A stretch of 64,000 bases of DNA from Thermothelomyces thermophilus ATCC 42464 (GCF_000226095.1 NC_016475.1:1302001-1366000), one strand, 5' to 3'; counted from the stretch's first letter, positions 1 to 13,405 are shown. Numbers and translations: made by a program. Notes: a model not told the origin generated them from the sequence alone.

Positions 1-878
1 GGCTATTTACAGACATCGATCTTAAGCTCGGGGAACCCTGAAATATCTATTATGATAATTAGCAAACTATTAGACTAGTAATAGCTAAGAACAAACGTAT
101 TAATACTTACCTATAGTATATAGATATCTATGATATATAATTACACTAGAAAGCGGCGAAAGGAACGTTTAAAGCTATATATCTACTAACTAGTTAAATA
201 CTAGTAAATAGGCTTACTAAATGACTTAGCCGATGAGCCTTTAAGCGCTAGAGGGCTCTCTTTAATCCTTAAAATATTAATTATAGGCTTATATAACTAG
301 GGGGTAGAAAATAAGTCAAATTTACTAAATAAAATACCGCCTAATACTCCCTATCTACTACTATTAGCTATTACTAGAATTAATAGCCTTGCCCTTACCT
401 TTATCTTAGCCAGGTAATAATGTAGCGCCTAATGTATCATTAGATATACTAATACGAGCATTACAAGCCTCCTTAATCTTGCCTAACTAGTAGAAGATAT
501 CGTATATAGAGTAGGCAATCTTCGTAAAACGCGCGAGTTTAGCCTTATTAAGCTCGTACTCCTTTATATTATCTATACTAGCGCGTTTTAGATTACTCCA
601 AAGAACTATACGTAACTTCTTAAGATCCTATACGTAACTATTAGCGATTCGTCTACACATTAGGGGTAGAGGTTTAGGATCTAGGGATTTATAGAAGCCT
701 TAGCTCTATCTAGTAAAGCCTTCGTCAAATCCTTTACCAACCTGACATAAGAAGTAAGACTACTATCATAATTAGTATAAGTATCGTAAGAGCTATCAGA
801 CGTATAGGCAATTAGTATATATCTCCTTACACTTATAGGAACCATAGGTACAATAGTAGTAGCAAGAGCCAGCGCCGG

Positions 879-1325
879 TGTGACAAACCTAACTCAGACT
901 TTTTCTAAAAGGGTTCAGACAAAGGTAGATTAAGCAGGACAAGCAGGCAGGTCGTCTAAGGGATTCGGTAAAGCCAAAGGGTTTACAATAACACTAGAGT
1001 TATCTCTTATAGTAATTAGCAATACTTAGTATAAGTACTATAATTATAGGTTGCTATTACTAGTAAACTCTCAGAGTCTACCTAACGAGTGACTAGCTAG
1101 CTATATATATATAATTGTCTATCCCTCTTTAATAGTTATTACTAGTACTATTTCTCCTTTTACCCTATAATTCCGTGTTATTAATGGTAACATGTTATTA
1201 TCACTAATAAAGACCTTAGTCTTGGCGGTAATAATCTTCTAATTGGTCTGTTAAGTGATTAGCTGTCGGAATGTCCCGCGTCCTGGCTATAGCCTGTTAG
1301 GCCGTCTATATGCTTATCTGTAACA
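879..1325 (-). repeat. 3' LTR of gypsy element
   Basis: This 447-bp repeat matches 8019-8465 apart from transition-type differences. It begins TGTGAC and ends GTAACA in window orientation. Because pol runs on minus, this copy is the 3' LTR. It abuts the left target duplication GCCGG (874-878). Confidence 0.9.
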
Positions 1326-4300
1326 CGATGCCCCTCCTTTAAGGCTTTTAACCTGAAAGCCCTTTTAGGCCGTTTCAAATAGTGTTAATACCCTTCACTT
1401 GTGAGTACTACATTCTTCCTATTTCTACGTTATAGTCGCCATGTTAACAAAATGCCGATAGAGAAACGAAAGTCGTATTCTATACGTTATCGTGCTTCCC
1501 TTACTTAGAACATTGCTAAGAACGGTTTTATCGTTATGCCTTACTCTTAGTACGCGTCGCAAGGCCTTGTCTATAAAATGATCGCGTATATAAAGCGTTA
1601 TAAGGCCTATATTCGTTAAGGTCGTTCTTATAATAGGTCTAGCATCCTGTTTTCTTTCTATAAGCTTATCTCCTTTTTTTATTTAATATTATAATTCTTA
1701 ATATTTATTCTAGTAGATTATATTCCTTAGGAGTAGCGTCATATTAAGGATACTAAATGTCGTGCTAAACTTAAGCTAGATAAATCCTAACGCTGTCTAG
1801 AAGAAGCCTAGCGCGAGTTGTCTAAAAAGCTTATATAGCTCCGGCGTCTTCGTCAATAGAAGGAGTTCTTAGTAAAGAAAGGTACCGATATAGTAGTATA
1901 TAGTTTGTCGACCTTAGATAAGTTAGAGGCGATTAAGTAGTAAGAGCGGTAAGAGGCGCCTACTATACTCTTATTAGAGATTAATAATACCATCGATACT
2001 ATCGACTAGGGCGTCGTCTTTAGTTCTGTCCTAGATTTTCCTTTAGTCAATCTAGGTTCTACTAGTAGAACTATTCTAGTTTCTTAAGGCAGTTTAAATT
2101 CTTAACTAGTTTCTATAAGTTATCTTCTAATCTAAAATCAAGCTATTTAACTAGATACTATAGTTCCCTATTAATAGTATATAAATCTAGAATTTCTTTG
2201 ATGTCCTATTCTTCTTCCTCGTCTTTTGCTTCGATATATATAGCAACCTTAGCGTTTTTCGGTGCTAGTTCAAGAAGTAAAATATAAAAAACATCTATCT
2301 GTAGTTATATAGATAATGGTAACAATAGTCGGTAGTTAGATGTTAAAATTCGTTCTTTGATAACGAAGGGTCTGACCTTCTTAAAGTCTAGCTTCGTGCT
2401 TGGTCGTTTGGTTCGCAGGTTTCGTATAATTAGGTAGACTTTGTCTCCCCTCTCTAGGTAAGGTCCCTCGAGCCTATATTTATTATAATAATTCTTTATT
2501 CTAGTTCTAATAAACTCAAGTTCCTTTTTAAGCTTCTTATATAATACGTACATTTGTTCTACTTTGACTGCTACTCTTGGCACTATGACCTCTAGTCCTT
2601 ACCTAAAGTCTACTTTATATCTATAGTTTGCGAAGAACGGTATAACTTTGGTCGTTTCTATTAGCGTTATATTATAAGCGAGTTATACTATTAGCAATAG
2701 TATAACCTAGTCATCTTACTAGTAGTTAACATAAGAACGGAGATACTGCTCGATAACTTGGTTTAGTCGCTCTATTTATCTGTTAGTCTATAGGTAATAT
2801 GCTATTAATAGCTTACTATTAATGCCTAATCGTTATATTAACGCTTACTAGAACTTCGACACGAACTTAGTATCTCTATCGATAATCTATTCTTATGGCT
2901 AAGTATATACTAATGTAACTTGCCGATAGATCATATCTGCTAGCTATTTAGCTATCTAGGATTCCTTATAGGGAAAGAAGTATACCTATTTAGTTAGGCG
3001 ATCTACTATAGTAAGAATACTATCGTAGATTACTCCTATAGCTGTGTCTTTAGATTCTAGTAGCTTTATAATAAAGTCTATCGTAACTAAGCTCTATAGT
3101 TTGTCAGCTATTAGCAATAGCTAAAGTAGCCTATACGGCTTATATCGTGCCATTTTGCTTTAATTGCAAATGTCGTAATTCCGTACGACTTCCTTAACTT
3201 ATACTATTAACTATAGAAAGTCGTAATATTTCCTAACTTATACGACAGTCTTTATAACTCCTTTATATCCTCCGAGTTTTGACTTATAGAGTTCTCAAAT
3301 CATCTATAGCTATTAATCCTAGTCGTAGATATATACTTTACCTCGGTACTAGAGTTTTCTATCTCTTTCTTCTACTCTATTAGGTACTAGTAGTCCAGGT
3401 GCTACTTAATACTATACCTCGTTAATCCTTTCTCCTTGAAAGATTACGTAGTATTCTAGGAACAAGTCAAGTAGATTATCTTCCACGGGTGTCTATGTTT
3501 CGTGATATAGCATTCTATCTATTTATTCCTTAAATAATAGTAGTATTGTTTCCGTTTATCCTTCCGTATGATCCGTTCATCGGCTTAAAATGTCTGCTTA
3601 TACGTTCTCTTTGCCCTTCTTATAGCAGATCTCAAAGTTAAATTCCGCGAGAAATTCTACCTATCGTATTTGTTATCCATTAAGCTCCTTTGTCATCGTA
3701 AAGTATCGCAAATTCTTATAATCTATATATACTTATACTGGTTTAATCGTGCTACTAAGGTATAGTTGCTATTCCTTAAAAGCTTCGACAATTATAAGTA
3801 GTTCCTTATTATAGATTAGATAATTAAGATATAGTCTATCGAGCTTCTTTAAAAAGAAGGCTATAGGATATAGCTTCCCTTGTCTATCTCGTTATCCTAA
3901 TTGTCCTCTAATGGTATAGTCTAAAGCGTCCGTTTCTATCTTAAATGGCTTCTTAGGGTCTAGTAATACTAGTACCAGATCTTTAGTAATGGTGTCACGG
4001 ATCCATATAAATGCTTACTTATACTATTCTTCCTATTAGAATTTAGCGTTCTTCCTAGTAAGTTCGTATAAAGGTCGTACGATCGCTCTAAAGTTCCTAA
4101 TAAACATTTGGTAGAAGTTTGCAAATCCGATAAAACTTTGTATTTCTATAACTAACGTTAATTATAGCTACTCCTTAATAGCTTTAACCTTTAAAGGTTC
4201 TATCCGGATTTGTCCTAGGGATATTTCGTATCCTAGAAATACTGTTTTCCTAATGTAGAATTTACTCTTTTCCTTGTTAACTAATAGTTTATATATATAT

Positions 4301-7300
4301 AGCGCGTCTAGCACTACTTTTACGTACTTCTAGTGTTTATCTACCGTCTTAGAGAAGATAAGTATATCGTTAAGATAATATACTATAAATTTATTAAGAA
4401 AGGGTCGGATAGCTTGATTAATTAGGGCTTAGAGTGTTACTAGTGTATTCGTAAGTCCAAATAGCATGACAAGGTACTCGTAATGGCCATAGGGTATCCT
4501 AAAGGCCGTTTTCCACTTATCGCCTTCTTTGATCTATATATAGTTATAGGCTAATAGCAAGTCAAGATATATAAAATATTAGGCTCCTACTAACTAATCT
4601 TAGAGCTATAAGATTAGCAGTAATAGGTATCAGTTTTTTATAGTCTGTTCGTTAAGTTACTAATAGTTAACGTATAACCGTAGCTTTCCGTCTTTCTTAG
4701 GTATAAACAGGATTAGGTAGTCTACTAGCAATGTCAATAGGCAGATATATCCTCTTCGAAGGTTCTCCTCCAAATATCGCTTAAGTTCTTCATTCTATGT
4801 CCAGCTCGTATAGTAAATCTTAAAGAACTTTAGTCATACTCCTTCCTCAAGCTTGATCTCGTAATCCTATAGGCCGTGTTCTAGTAATCCTTCTAGATAC
4901 TTCGGTTCGAATGCTAGGTGTCCTTTATATTCTTTTAGTACTTCCCTAGTCTTGTCTTGTCTCTCGGTTTTCTAATAGTATACGAACTTGGTTCTATCTA
5001 TAGCGATGCTAGCGATTTCTCCTATCTCAACCTACTGCTCTAATTATAGTGCTCTACATTCGTTAATAAAGAGAATAGCTATTAATGGTTTGGCTCGTTC
5101 CTCCTATTACGATATTAATGTTGTTATACCGCCTTTTCTAGAGTCTATAGTAGTCTGCCTACTACTATCTATCTCTTATAGTAGATCTATAGAATATGTC
5201 TTCCTTTAAGCATTGTCTGCTCGCGATCCTTATATACTCCCTATCTTGCTAGTCAAATATAACTCTATTTAGGGTTATAGGTAGCTACCATTTTTTTAGC
5301 TAATATCTAGGTTATAATCTTTATACTATAGTAACTTTAACATTATATCTTTGTCGTTACCTATATCTATAATACTAAATATAACTACTATAGTCTTCCC
5401 TACTATAGTAATATTAATTAGTTTAGTCTCCCTATATACCCATTATATCGGAAATAGCCCTTTAACTATACTATACTTCCGCTTTATTCTCTAGGGTATT
5501 CGTAGCTAATTCATAAATATCGGCGAAATTAGGTTTATCTCTACTTTATTATCTATTAGTATAAGCATTTCGTGCTATTTCTATTATATTATTATCCATA
5601 GTCGCTTATCTTGCCACCATCATCTAAAGATTATAGCGATTTCCTATATTTCTACTAGGAGGTCTCGATATAGTGGTCTCTTATGCTAGTTCCTCCTATA
5701 CTATGCTACTACTCGCCGCTATACAGGCATTAATGGTTTCTAGGCCCCTCGAAAGGCCCTAACCTATTTCCTAGGTTAGTACTAACCTCTTCGGTTATTT
5801 GGCTAATAGTAGCTTTATTAATTATACTCATTTCTATAAGCCATTAAGTACTTACGGCTTCCTATTACTAAGTCTATTCTACTTTTTGTCATATATACTA
5901 TAGTTTTATCTAAAGCTCCCGAATTCGCAATTTCTTTTCGTCCGCGTAATAGAGGCAATCGTTACTCTAGCACGAGTCCTATATATCCTGTCCTATTCCG
6001 TAGTACCTAGGCCAGGCTCATTTTAGAACTACGATAATGCCTTCTAGACTTCGAGCTTCGATTTTCCAGAGCAATTCGGCCGCTCTATTTCCCATATTAT
6101 AGACCTATTCCACAGGGTATAAGCTTCCATCCCCATTTTCCTGTCGGGTCAGCTAGTGATTATTTTTAAATTTGTCACGGAAGTGATATCGGCATTTGTA
6201 TACTATATACTAGAACTAGGGCACTTGCGTATATACCTCGTATCAAGGGTACAATCGCGTAATGTCACCTAGGAGGTATTAGAATTCTTTCCTAAATCCT
6301 TCCTACTATATATAGACCATAGGCACTCTAATGCTAAGGTAGGAGTGTTTCTTCTAGTAGCTTTCCTATATACGCTTATCTTTTTCGCGGTTCGTATATA
6401 TAAACTAGTATTCTAGGTTCTATATATTATTACTAAGTTACTAGTCGTCAAGGTACTCGGCGTAGCTATTAGGCCTATTATATGTCATAGGCTATTCTCC
6501 TTTAATAGTTTCTACAATATATTAGAGTTCCCTTATTTCGTCCCTTATCTTATCGCTCTACTAGGCAAGTCGAGTTAAGCGTCTATCCTATTCGTATAGT
6601 TCTATGTTAAGTTAGAAAACTTCATTATAGTACTATTCGATTTGTTCCTAGAGAAATAGAACATTAGGTCTAGGTCTTTCGATTCCTTAGGTATTAGTAA
6701 TCTACGATCTATCCTACCTCTATATAACTATAAAACCCTATTACCTTAAGGCTAGGAGAATTGAAATTGGTAATACGTATTCTCCTACCGTGTCCTATTC
6801 GGCAAGACCTATCTCTAGGTCTATAGTGACTAGTTTAGAGTATAGTGCTTGTTTATCTTTACTATTACCATTATATCTAAGACTATTTGTATTACTACCC
6901 CTATCTTTGTAGCTCGTAGCTACTACTTTAATAATGTCCTTAGTAGTTTCGTTAATAACTGTAATTTTTTTTCTAGGGACTATCTTCTATTCTTTCTTTA
7001 GGCTTTGACATTCTTACTTATGGTGCCCTTTCTTTCCATAATTATAGTAAGTAATATTAGACTTGTCTTTAGTTATCTTCTTCTAGTCCTGCTTCTACGT
7101 TATATCTATATCTATAGCTCCGGGGTATATCCTATATAAGGTACTAATATATACTTACTTTTTCTTGTCGTTAGCCTTAACTATAGTTCTATTTATTCGG
7201 CCTTATTTTCACTACTCTTATATATAGAGTTGATTATCAATTCTAATAGCCTATATAATATATTTGTCTAAGGTCTTAGGCTAATCATACTTATATAGCT

Positions 7301-8018
7301 TATCTTTAACCTTTTCCTTTAAGCCATTATAGAATAATTATATTAATACCTCATCATTAAGCTAAGACTTAAGTATATCCTATCTAAACTATATAGTATA
7401 GAAGGCTATTAACTTAGTCTATTAGAGATTAGCAAGTCTTTCTTATATATAAATCTTCTTATCTTTATCGCTAAAAACCTTTTAAAGCTCTTCTTTAAAA
7501 TAGTTATAGGATTAAAAGACTGCTTATATAAATATATCTCGATCGTCTTTATCTTCCTTAATAAGATAATTATTCTATATAGGCTTAAACTATCTAAGTG
7601 CCTTACCCTTTAGTCTTATAGCTATATAAAGGACTTTGGCTTTATTATCTAGAAACTTATCATTATTAAGCTAGAAGTAGGATCAGAGGTTTGTTAGGAA
7701 TCCTATAAAATCCTCCTCAGTTCCTCTATATTTATTAGGTAGTTCGATCTTAATATAGCTCGCTTTAGCGCCCTTAAGTACCTTGATTTTAGTATAGGTC
7801 TTGTTAACTAATTTCTACAAGTGCTTTTCGCCGTTCTTAAGTTCCTTAATTCGAGCTTAAGTAGCTTTATCTCTCTAGTCTAACTCCTAGATCCACTGCT
7901 AGAGTTAACCAAGCTAAGCAAGTAGCTATTCGGCCATAACGTTAGTAGCTATATCGATATCAAGGTCAAAGTCACCTCCGTTCTAAACTATAATAGAACA
8001 AAGGGAGTAATAGCAACG

Positions 8019-8465
8019 TATGACGAACCTAACTTAGACTTCTTCTAAAAGGGTTTAGACGAAGGTAGATTAAGCGGGACAAGTAGGCAGGTCGTCTAAG
8101 GGATTTGGTAAAGCTAAAGGGTTTATAATAACATTAGAGTTATCTCTTATAGTAATTAGCAATACTTAGTATAAGTACTATAATTATAGGTTACTATTAC
8201 TAGTAAACTCTTAGAGTCTACCTAGTAAGTAACTAGCTAGCTATATATATATAATTGTCTATCCCTCTTTAATAGTTATTACTAGTATTATTTCTCCTTT
8301 TACCCTATAATTCCGTGTTATTAATGGTAATATGTTATTATCACTAGTAAAGACCTTAGTCTTAGTAGTAATAATCTTCTAATTAGTCTATCAAGTAATT
8401 AGCTATCGGAATGTCCTATATCCTAGCTATAGCCTGTCAGGCCGTCTATATGCTTATCCGTAACA
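8019..8465 (-). repeat. 5' LTR of gypsy element
   Basis: This is the partner of 879-1325, with the same length and the same ends. One terminal base differs in a RIP-like way (TA instead of TG at 8019). The right target duplication GCCGG (8466-8470) follows directly. gag-like sequence begins just inside on the minus strand. Confidence 0.9.
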
Positions 8466-8991
8466 GCCGGAATAATTACAACATTCGCTAAAAGAACGTC
8501 CTACCAGAGCCAACCATATATACATTCCATAGGGCACCTTGCAAAGCTTGCTAGCTTCGATGTTGCTATCTTTAGTTAGCTCGAACGATCCTAACGCGAT
8601 TAGAACACTTACGGTTTAGAAGCTGGTTTAGAAGCTTTAGCGCGCTTACGCTTTCGAGGGGTTATAGGAGTAGGAGTCAACCTACTAGCAGTTACAGTGT
8701 TCGCGACAGGCGTACCTAACGAGTCATCTGTTAATTCGAGCGTAGGAGGTATCATCCTATTATTACTACGATTGAAACTAGTAATACTATCGCTACTACG
8801 GTTATAATAGCTATATTTGATCTATAGCTTTAAAGGAATCGCTCTACCATACTCGACTCTTTTAGACTTCCGAATACGGAAGGCGGGCCCCCTAAAGGAG
8901 CTATCAAGGTAAGAGCGACAAAAAACATAACACTAGGAACAGTATTACTACAAAGCGTAGTTAAACGACTATTGCCTTTAACTAGGGGGTG

Positions 8992-9201
8992 TGTCGGAAG
9001 CTATAGAGCTTCTAAGCGTATTAGCTACGCGTTTGCTATAGCTATATAAGGCTATTTAACGTATTGGCTAGTCCCTTTGTCTATAAATATTACTCGTTTT
9101 TGTCTCCTTTGTAGATAGCTTTAATAAGGCATTGTCTCCTTTGTATAGCCACCTATTGTAGACTGCTTTTAACGCTCCCGGAGCTTCTACTACGTTTGGC
9201 A
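8992..9201 (+). repeat. 3' LTR of partial Copia element
   Basis: This is a reverse-complement match to the 201-bp LTRs at 40561-40761 and 47849-48049, about 9 bp longer because of a small internal duplication. It is preceded by a short purine tract (AGGGGGTG), as expected for a plus-strand priming site. The flanking bases 9202-9206 (ATACC) would be one target duplication; the partner lies outside the window. Confidence 0.85.
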
Positions 9202-9206
9202 ATACC

Positions 9207-10880
9207 ACAAGCAGCACCGTGACGACGGCATAGGCGACATACTGGGTAGGAACCCTTCTACATTCTCGCCTGTGTGCCTTCGAAATTTGCTAGCTTCGCC
9301 GTGTGCGTGAGTTTGCTGATCTCTGGACTCGTAAAGGCTCGGGAAGCCGATGTTAGAGTTGAACGCGTTCGACATCTTGGGACTTCAGGATCGACCAGAT
9401 ATCAGGAATGGAAATGTGGAAGAGTTTATCGTTTGGTGAGGGAGAATTATAGATTACCTTTGTTCTTATAACGCTCACTGTACCCTCTCCGAGTTATGTT
9501 ATCGTGCGGTTGTGTGTTGGCCTTCGTCGAGGGGTTGCTAGTGGGAATGGCCTACAGCCGACGTCACCACGGTGGGACTCCAGACCACTTGCTCGTCATG
9601 AAACGAATGTTTACTGTAGAGATTATATAGGTAATATAATAATAGCACTAGAAGATCATTCTTTTTCCGGTACCTTGCAGATGAGACATTTTTCGAGAAC
9701 GCAATGCTCGCGGCGCTGACTCCATTGCCTTGACTCTGGTGGCACTAACACCTAACCTTAGTGGAAAGGCAAGTGACTAGAAGGACAGTAAAGTTTAAAT
9801 ACCTAGACTGTGGTATACGCTTTACGCACCTCGTATCGAGGCCCACAGCAGGCATGAAACTTCGCTTGTGGCAATACACTAGGTAATAGGCTTGATACAT
9901 ATAGTGCCAGGGTACCTAAATCCAATCATCACCGTGCCATCGGAGCCACCGTTACTATCGTAGCCATCGTAGTATTGTAGCATCGTATCGTAGCCTGCCC
10001 CGATAGCGATCTATGGCCATATACGAAGCAGCGACTTACAGCTTTAGCCACGCCTCAGTGGGGAATGCAGGTAATTACGAGTAATATATATAGGGGAAGA
10101 GCACAGTGGGAGGCCAGGAGTTGGTATTTTTTGGCTGGTGAGATAAATATTGGAGGATTAGCCCAGTATATAATAGAAGCGAAGCTTCTCCCTTCGCGTT
10201 TCAATGTGTAATTAATTATATCTACATATTTCAGAGGCTTACTCAATTGAAGCTTCGCTCTAATAAGCTAACAAGGTAGGGACAAGACCCGAGAGAGGGC
10301 AATGAATGCTCTGAGGGAAGGAACGCTCTAAGGGAAGAAGATATCGAAACCAAAACGGAGAACCGGCTCCCGTTAGGGAACCACGGCCAGGATGGTAGGC
10401 TATAAGGGCGCCCAAACCCCGCCACAGAAGAAGACCAAAGACCAATGAGCTTGAGTTCGAGCCGAGAGCATGTAATTAGTACGAGCCTCCTACGCGTTAT
10501 TAGATGGAACTTCGACAACTCGGTACAATTCTAATTCCTTATGCTAGCCAGCGAGTTTCATCGATCACTAAAAGGAAGGAACCCCGGGTGTGCCTCTGTT
10601 CAAAGACACTATCACGGCCTTGACAAAATCTTGCCCTCTTCATCTAACGTCTCAACTATGTCGAGGTAATCTATAAATTAAGCAAAGAAACTGTTAAATA
10701 GTCACATATGTAATCGCATAGAGAGTAAAACGATGTTGGTATGTATCATTCTGTGTACTACTGCCTATGGCGCTCTAACGGGCTCTGCCCAAGCGACCGG
10801 TATGCACAAAGAGCCACGCCGAGCGGGCTGGGTTCTAGGTGTTGGAGTGACCTAAGGAGGATCTCAGAACCATAGGATGC
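9207..10880. other. Gene-free stretch, possible old LTR fragment
   Basis: No convincing gene is seen; open frames are short and lack intron-compatible continuation. The interval about 10090-10520 is less AT-rich than the neighbouring element. On minus it begins TGTCGAAGTTCC and contains LTR-like text, so it could be a solo LTR of a further family, but I could not find a matching end or target duplication. Confidence 0.35.
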
Positions 10881-12388
10881 TTACGCCTGTTCCATCATAG
10901 AGAGGAGCCACTTCTCGTGAGCACGAGGGTCCAGACTGCGGAGCCACTCGCCGGCCTTGGTGGCAGTGAGTATCTGCAGGGCCTGGTACTCCTCCCTATC
11001 GGTCATGACCTTTTGAAGAGCATCTTCCCACGGGCCAATGTCCTGATCAGGCACCACGTAGTCGCCGTTGGCATGGCGCTCACCAGTGACTTCCTTGACA
11101 GGGATGCAGTAGGGAAGGCCGATCTTCGCTTCGGGAAGGCCACCAGCGTTGGACGCAATGACGGGGATGCCCCGCAACTGAGCCTCAGTGACAACAATTC
11201 CCCAGGCCTCGTACCACAGGGATGGGGCAAGGAGAACCTTGACACGGTCCCAGATCTCGTCGGTGTTCCGGGTAGTCGGCTCGATTCTAGTGAGTTCGAC
11301 TAGTTAGCATGTTCTAAGCACGGAAAGGGAAGCCGTCCATTCAAGGACCGATAAAACACACTTCACATTGGGAAGAGCCTGCAGCTGCTGGACATGAGCG
11401 GTTCTGGAGCCCCAGCTCTTCCAGGTGACAAACTTCATGTGGGGAAACTTCTGAGCGAGCGCGATCAGAATCGACAGGCCTTTGTGCGGGCAGGGATTGA
11501 CCATGCCAATTTCTTCTTTGTCGATGTTGTTGCGAATGCGAGGCATGCCCCCAGACGTCTGATCCAAGTAGGTCATGCAGGGATGAACGAGGAATGTGGT
11601 CTTCAGGCGGCCGTACTTCCAGGCGTAATCTTGGACCGCCTTAGAAACGGACCAGATCCCATCCAGCTCTCGCAACATCTTGTTCTCGACCACCGGCGAC
11701 AAGCAATGGCCGTCGACACCGGCGACAAACGGACCAAAGGGCAGCTGCTCTGCCGTGTGGATGATGTTGATGCGCTTGAACGTGTCGCGAATCTCATGCG
11801 ACTCGGTAATCTTCATGGTAATCGGGTCGTTGAAGATGACATGGGTCGGCTGGAAACTGGCGATGTGCTCCGAAAAAAGGTTGATAAGGGTGGCCATGCG
11901 GCTTGTGAGCTCGTCACGCTGGCGCAAGCTATCGTCAGTTTCCATCATCTTCGCGGAGACAAAACGAAGCAATAAAACCGCGAGTGGTTGTAGCGTACCT
12001 CCAAGTAGGCACGAGTGTCCTCCTAAAACTCACGGACCGGATAGGCTGCGTTGAACTCGGTGCGCGAAATGACCACGTTGTGAACCTTGTACTCATCGGT
12101 GAACGTCTTGACATACAGCTCATGGACCTTGCCGGCCGGGTCGACGACGGGCAGCGGCTTGTGGGTAATGTTGGGGCTAATCCCTTTGAGCTCGGCACGT
12201 CTAGCGTACTGGTCAATTTCGTCCTCAACAGCATAGCAGATCTGGGCAGTCGCGTGGCCCTGCATGCTCAGGCTGCGGAGAAGGCTGACGTTTGCCTTGT
12301 AACCACCCGACGAGGGAGTCAGACCCTGCGCGGTTTGAACGAGGAAGACCCGCATCATCGTGGGGCGCGCCCTGGTGTAAGTGGTCAT
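10881..12388 (-). pseudogene. GT4-like glycosyltransferase, interrupted by one in-frame stop
   Basis: This is a glycosyltransferase with the GT4 (GT-B) layout. The N-terminal half has the TPSSGGYKANVSLL loop. The C-terminal half has PSLWYEAWGIVVTEAQLRGIP, the E-x7-E donor-binding pattern, followed by SNAGGLPE. My model is three minus-strand exons, 12388-11999, 11948-11362 and 11286-10881. The introns are 11998-11949 (50 nt, GTACGC...AAG) and 11361-11287 (75 nt, GTGTGT...TAG with a GCTAACT branch site). Together they give 460 codons plus stop. The one defect is TAG at 12025-12023 inside exon 1 (REF-stop-EDTRAYLE). The frame is otherwise open, so I infer CAG changed to TAG in the CpA context RIP prefers. 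The gene lies 1.7 kb from a RIPed retroelement. The acceptor substrate is unknown. A very short intron removing the stop is unlikely. Confidence 0.75.
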
Positions 12389-13405
12389 CGTGAACGAACG
12401 ACAGGGTAGATGACGACAGTAGGTGAGTGCCAGGTGCTATTAGGGCTTGAGGGATTCCTTGTCTCGTGCTGATTGAAAGCGGCGGCAAATGAACGAAAGA
12501 CGGGGATTCTTCACCTGAATCTCGTCCGAGCGAGATAATTACCAAGATCGAAAGCTGCTCTCGGTATTGGTCGTTTACCTTGTGGAAGAATTGTTTCCCG
12601 TTGAAGTCCGCCGAGATTGTGAGTAAAGCTCCCTGGGTCTGAAAGGAACGTGTGGAATGGGAAGAAGTTTGCGGAAGGAATTGAGGTTGGGAAGATAGCT
12701 AAACCTCGAGGGTTTGAACCCAGCCGGAGGGCGCCAGCAATCAGATAAATTGGAAAGAACGAGGATATTGGAACACGCTCTAAAGCAGCCGAGCATTCAT
12801 CAACACCAGAGTGAACCAATCAGCAGCGAGGCCTTGGTACAAGCTCTTTCCACATCTGGGTTGTATCCTCCAACGGAACGGGACGCGGATTTGAGGCCGA
12901 TGCAAAACGAACTCCACGCAACGCGTGGTGCTTTTAGCTGTGTGGGTAAACAGGATCGAACCTTCTGTTTGTTGTCGCTCTAATTACCTAACTAAGCGCG
13001 CTGTTCGTCGCATCATGATAATTACGCAAAGCTGCTGTTAATTAGACAATAATTAAGTGAAGACCTTTCCATCTTTTGTTTGCCTGGTTCCTGATCTACT
13101 TAAGAAGCCTGCAAGGTAGGTAATGAATCATAAATATGTGCCATACCACAGCATTTCAAAGACAGAAAATTGGTTGAAGCACTAAACCACTCAAACGGAT
13201 GTTTTGGAGAACAAGCTGTAAAATGGAAAACCCGAGTTTGATATGGGAGTGGAAGTCAAGCGTGAACAATAAGACATAATTTATTAATTTAACTATCAAT
13301 GCATCTATTGTAGCACCTTTCACAGCAATCTGCAATCTCCCATCCACTCGATGCTGGCACCTCTCCCCTGGTCTCGCATCAGCACCTGTGCGATTTTGAC
13401 GTCTG
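12389..13405. other. Intergenic, convergent/upstream spacer
   Basis: This is the promoter side of the glycosyltransferase and the 3' flank of the metallopeptidase, both on minus. Short open frames here have no recognisable domain. The stretch 13000-13110 is AT-richer. Nothing else can be supported. Confidence 0.5.

Larger units (their letters stand above)
879..8465 (-). mobile_element. Ty3/gypsy LTR retrotransposon, full length, dead, nested in Copia element
   Basis: Two 447-bp LTRs (879-1325 and 8019-8465) flank a 6.7-kb interior. A perfect 5-bp target duplication GCCGG lies at 874-878 and 8466-8470. Genes run on the minus strand: gag about 7960-6800, zinc-knuckle region near 7000-7060, protease about 5450-5200, reverse transcriptase about 4700-4000 with a YxDD-type motif near 4350-4395, RNase H about 3900-3500, and integrase to about 2300. 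The integrase C-terminal segment survives as a short open stretch at 2305-2583 with the GDKVYL...NLRTKRPS pattern typical of fungal gypsy integrases. The differences I see between LTRs are transitions, as expected of RIP. There are dozens of breaks; it looks structurally whole but inactive. Insertion post-dates the Copia host element. Confidence 0.9.
1..9201 (+). mobile_element. Copia-type LTR retrotransposon, 3' part, RIP-decayed fossil
   Basis: This is the 3' end of a Ty1/Copia-like element whose 5' part lies before the window. Its end of pol (the RNase H part) reads on + at about 1-300. A purine tract (about 8981-8990) precedes a 3' LTR at 8992-9201 with TGTCGG...GGCA ends. The sequence flanking the inserted gypsy element (1-873 and 8471-9201) is the reverse complement of 40561-42290 in the full copy, which fixes family and orientation. 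It is interrupted by the gypsy element at 879-8465. The copy is heavily RIP-mutated with dozens of breaks and is certainly dead. Between pol and LTR a coding-like stretch runs on the opposite strand (see findings). Confidence 0.85.

Noticed and set aside
9190-9719. Several 60-70 codon frames beside the Copia LTR
   Set aside because: Short, overlapping on both strands, and no motif; typical of random frames.
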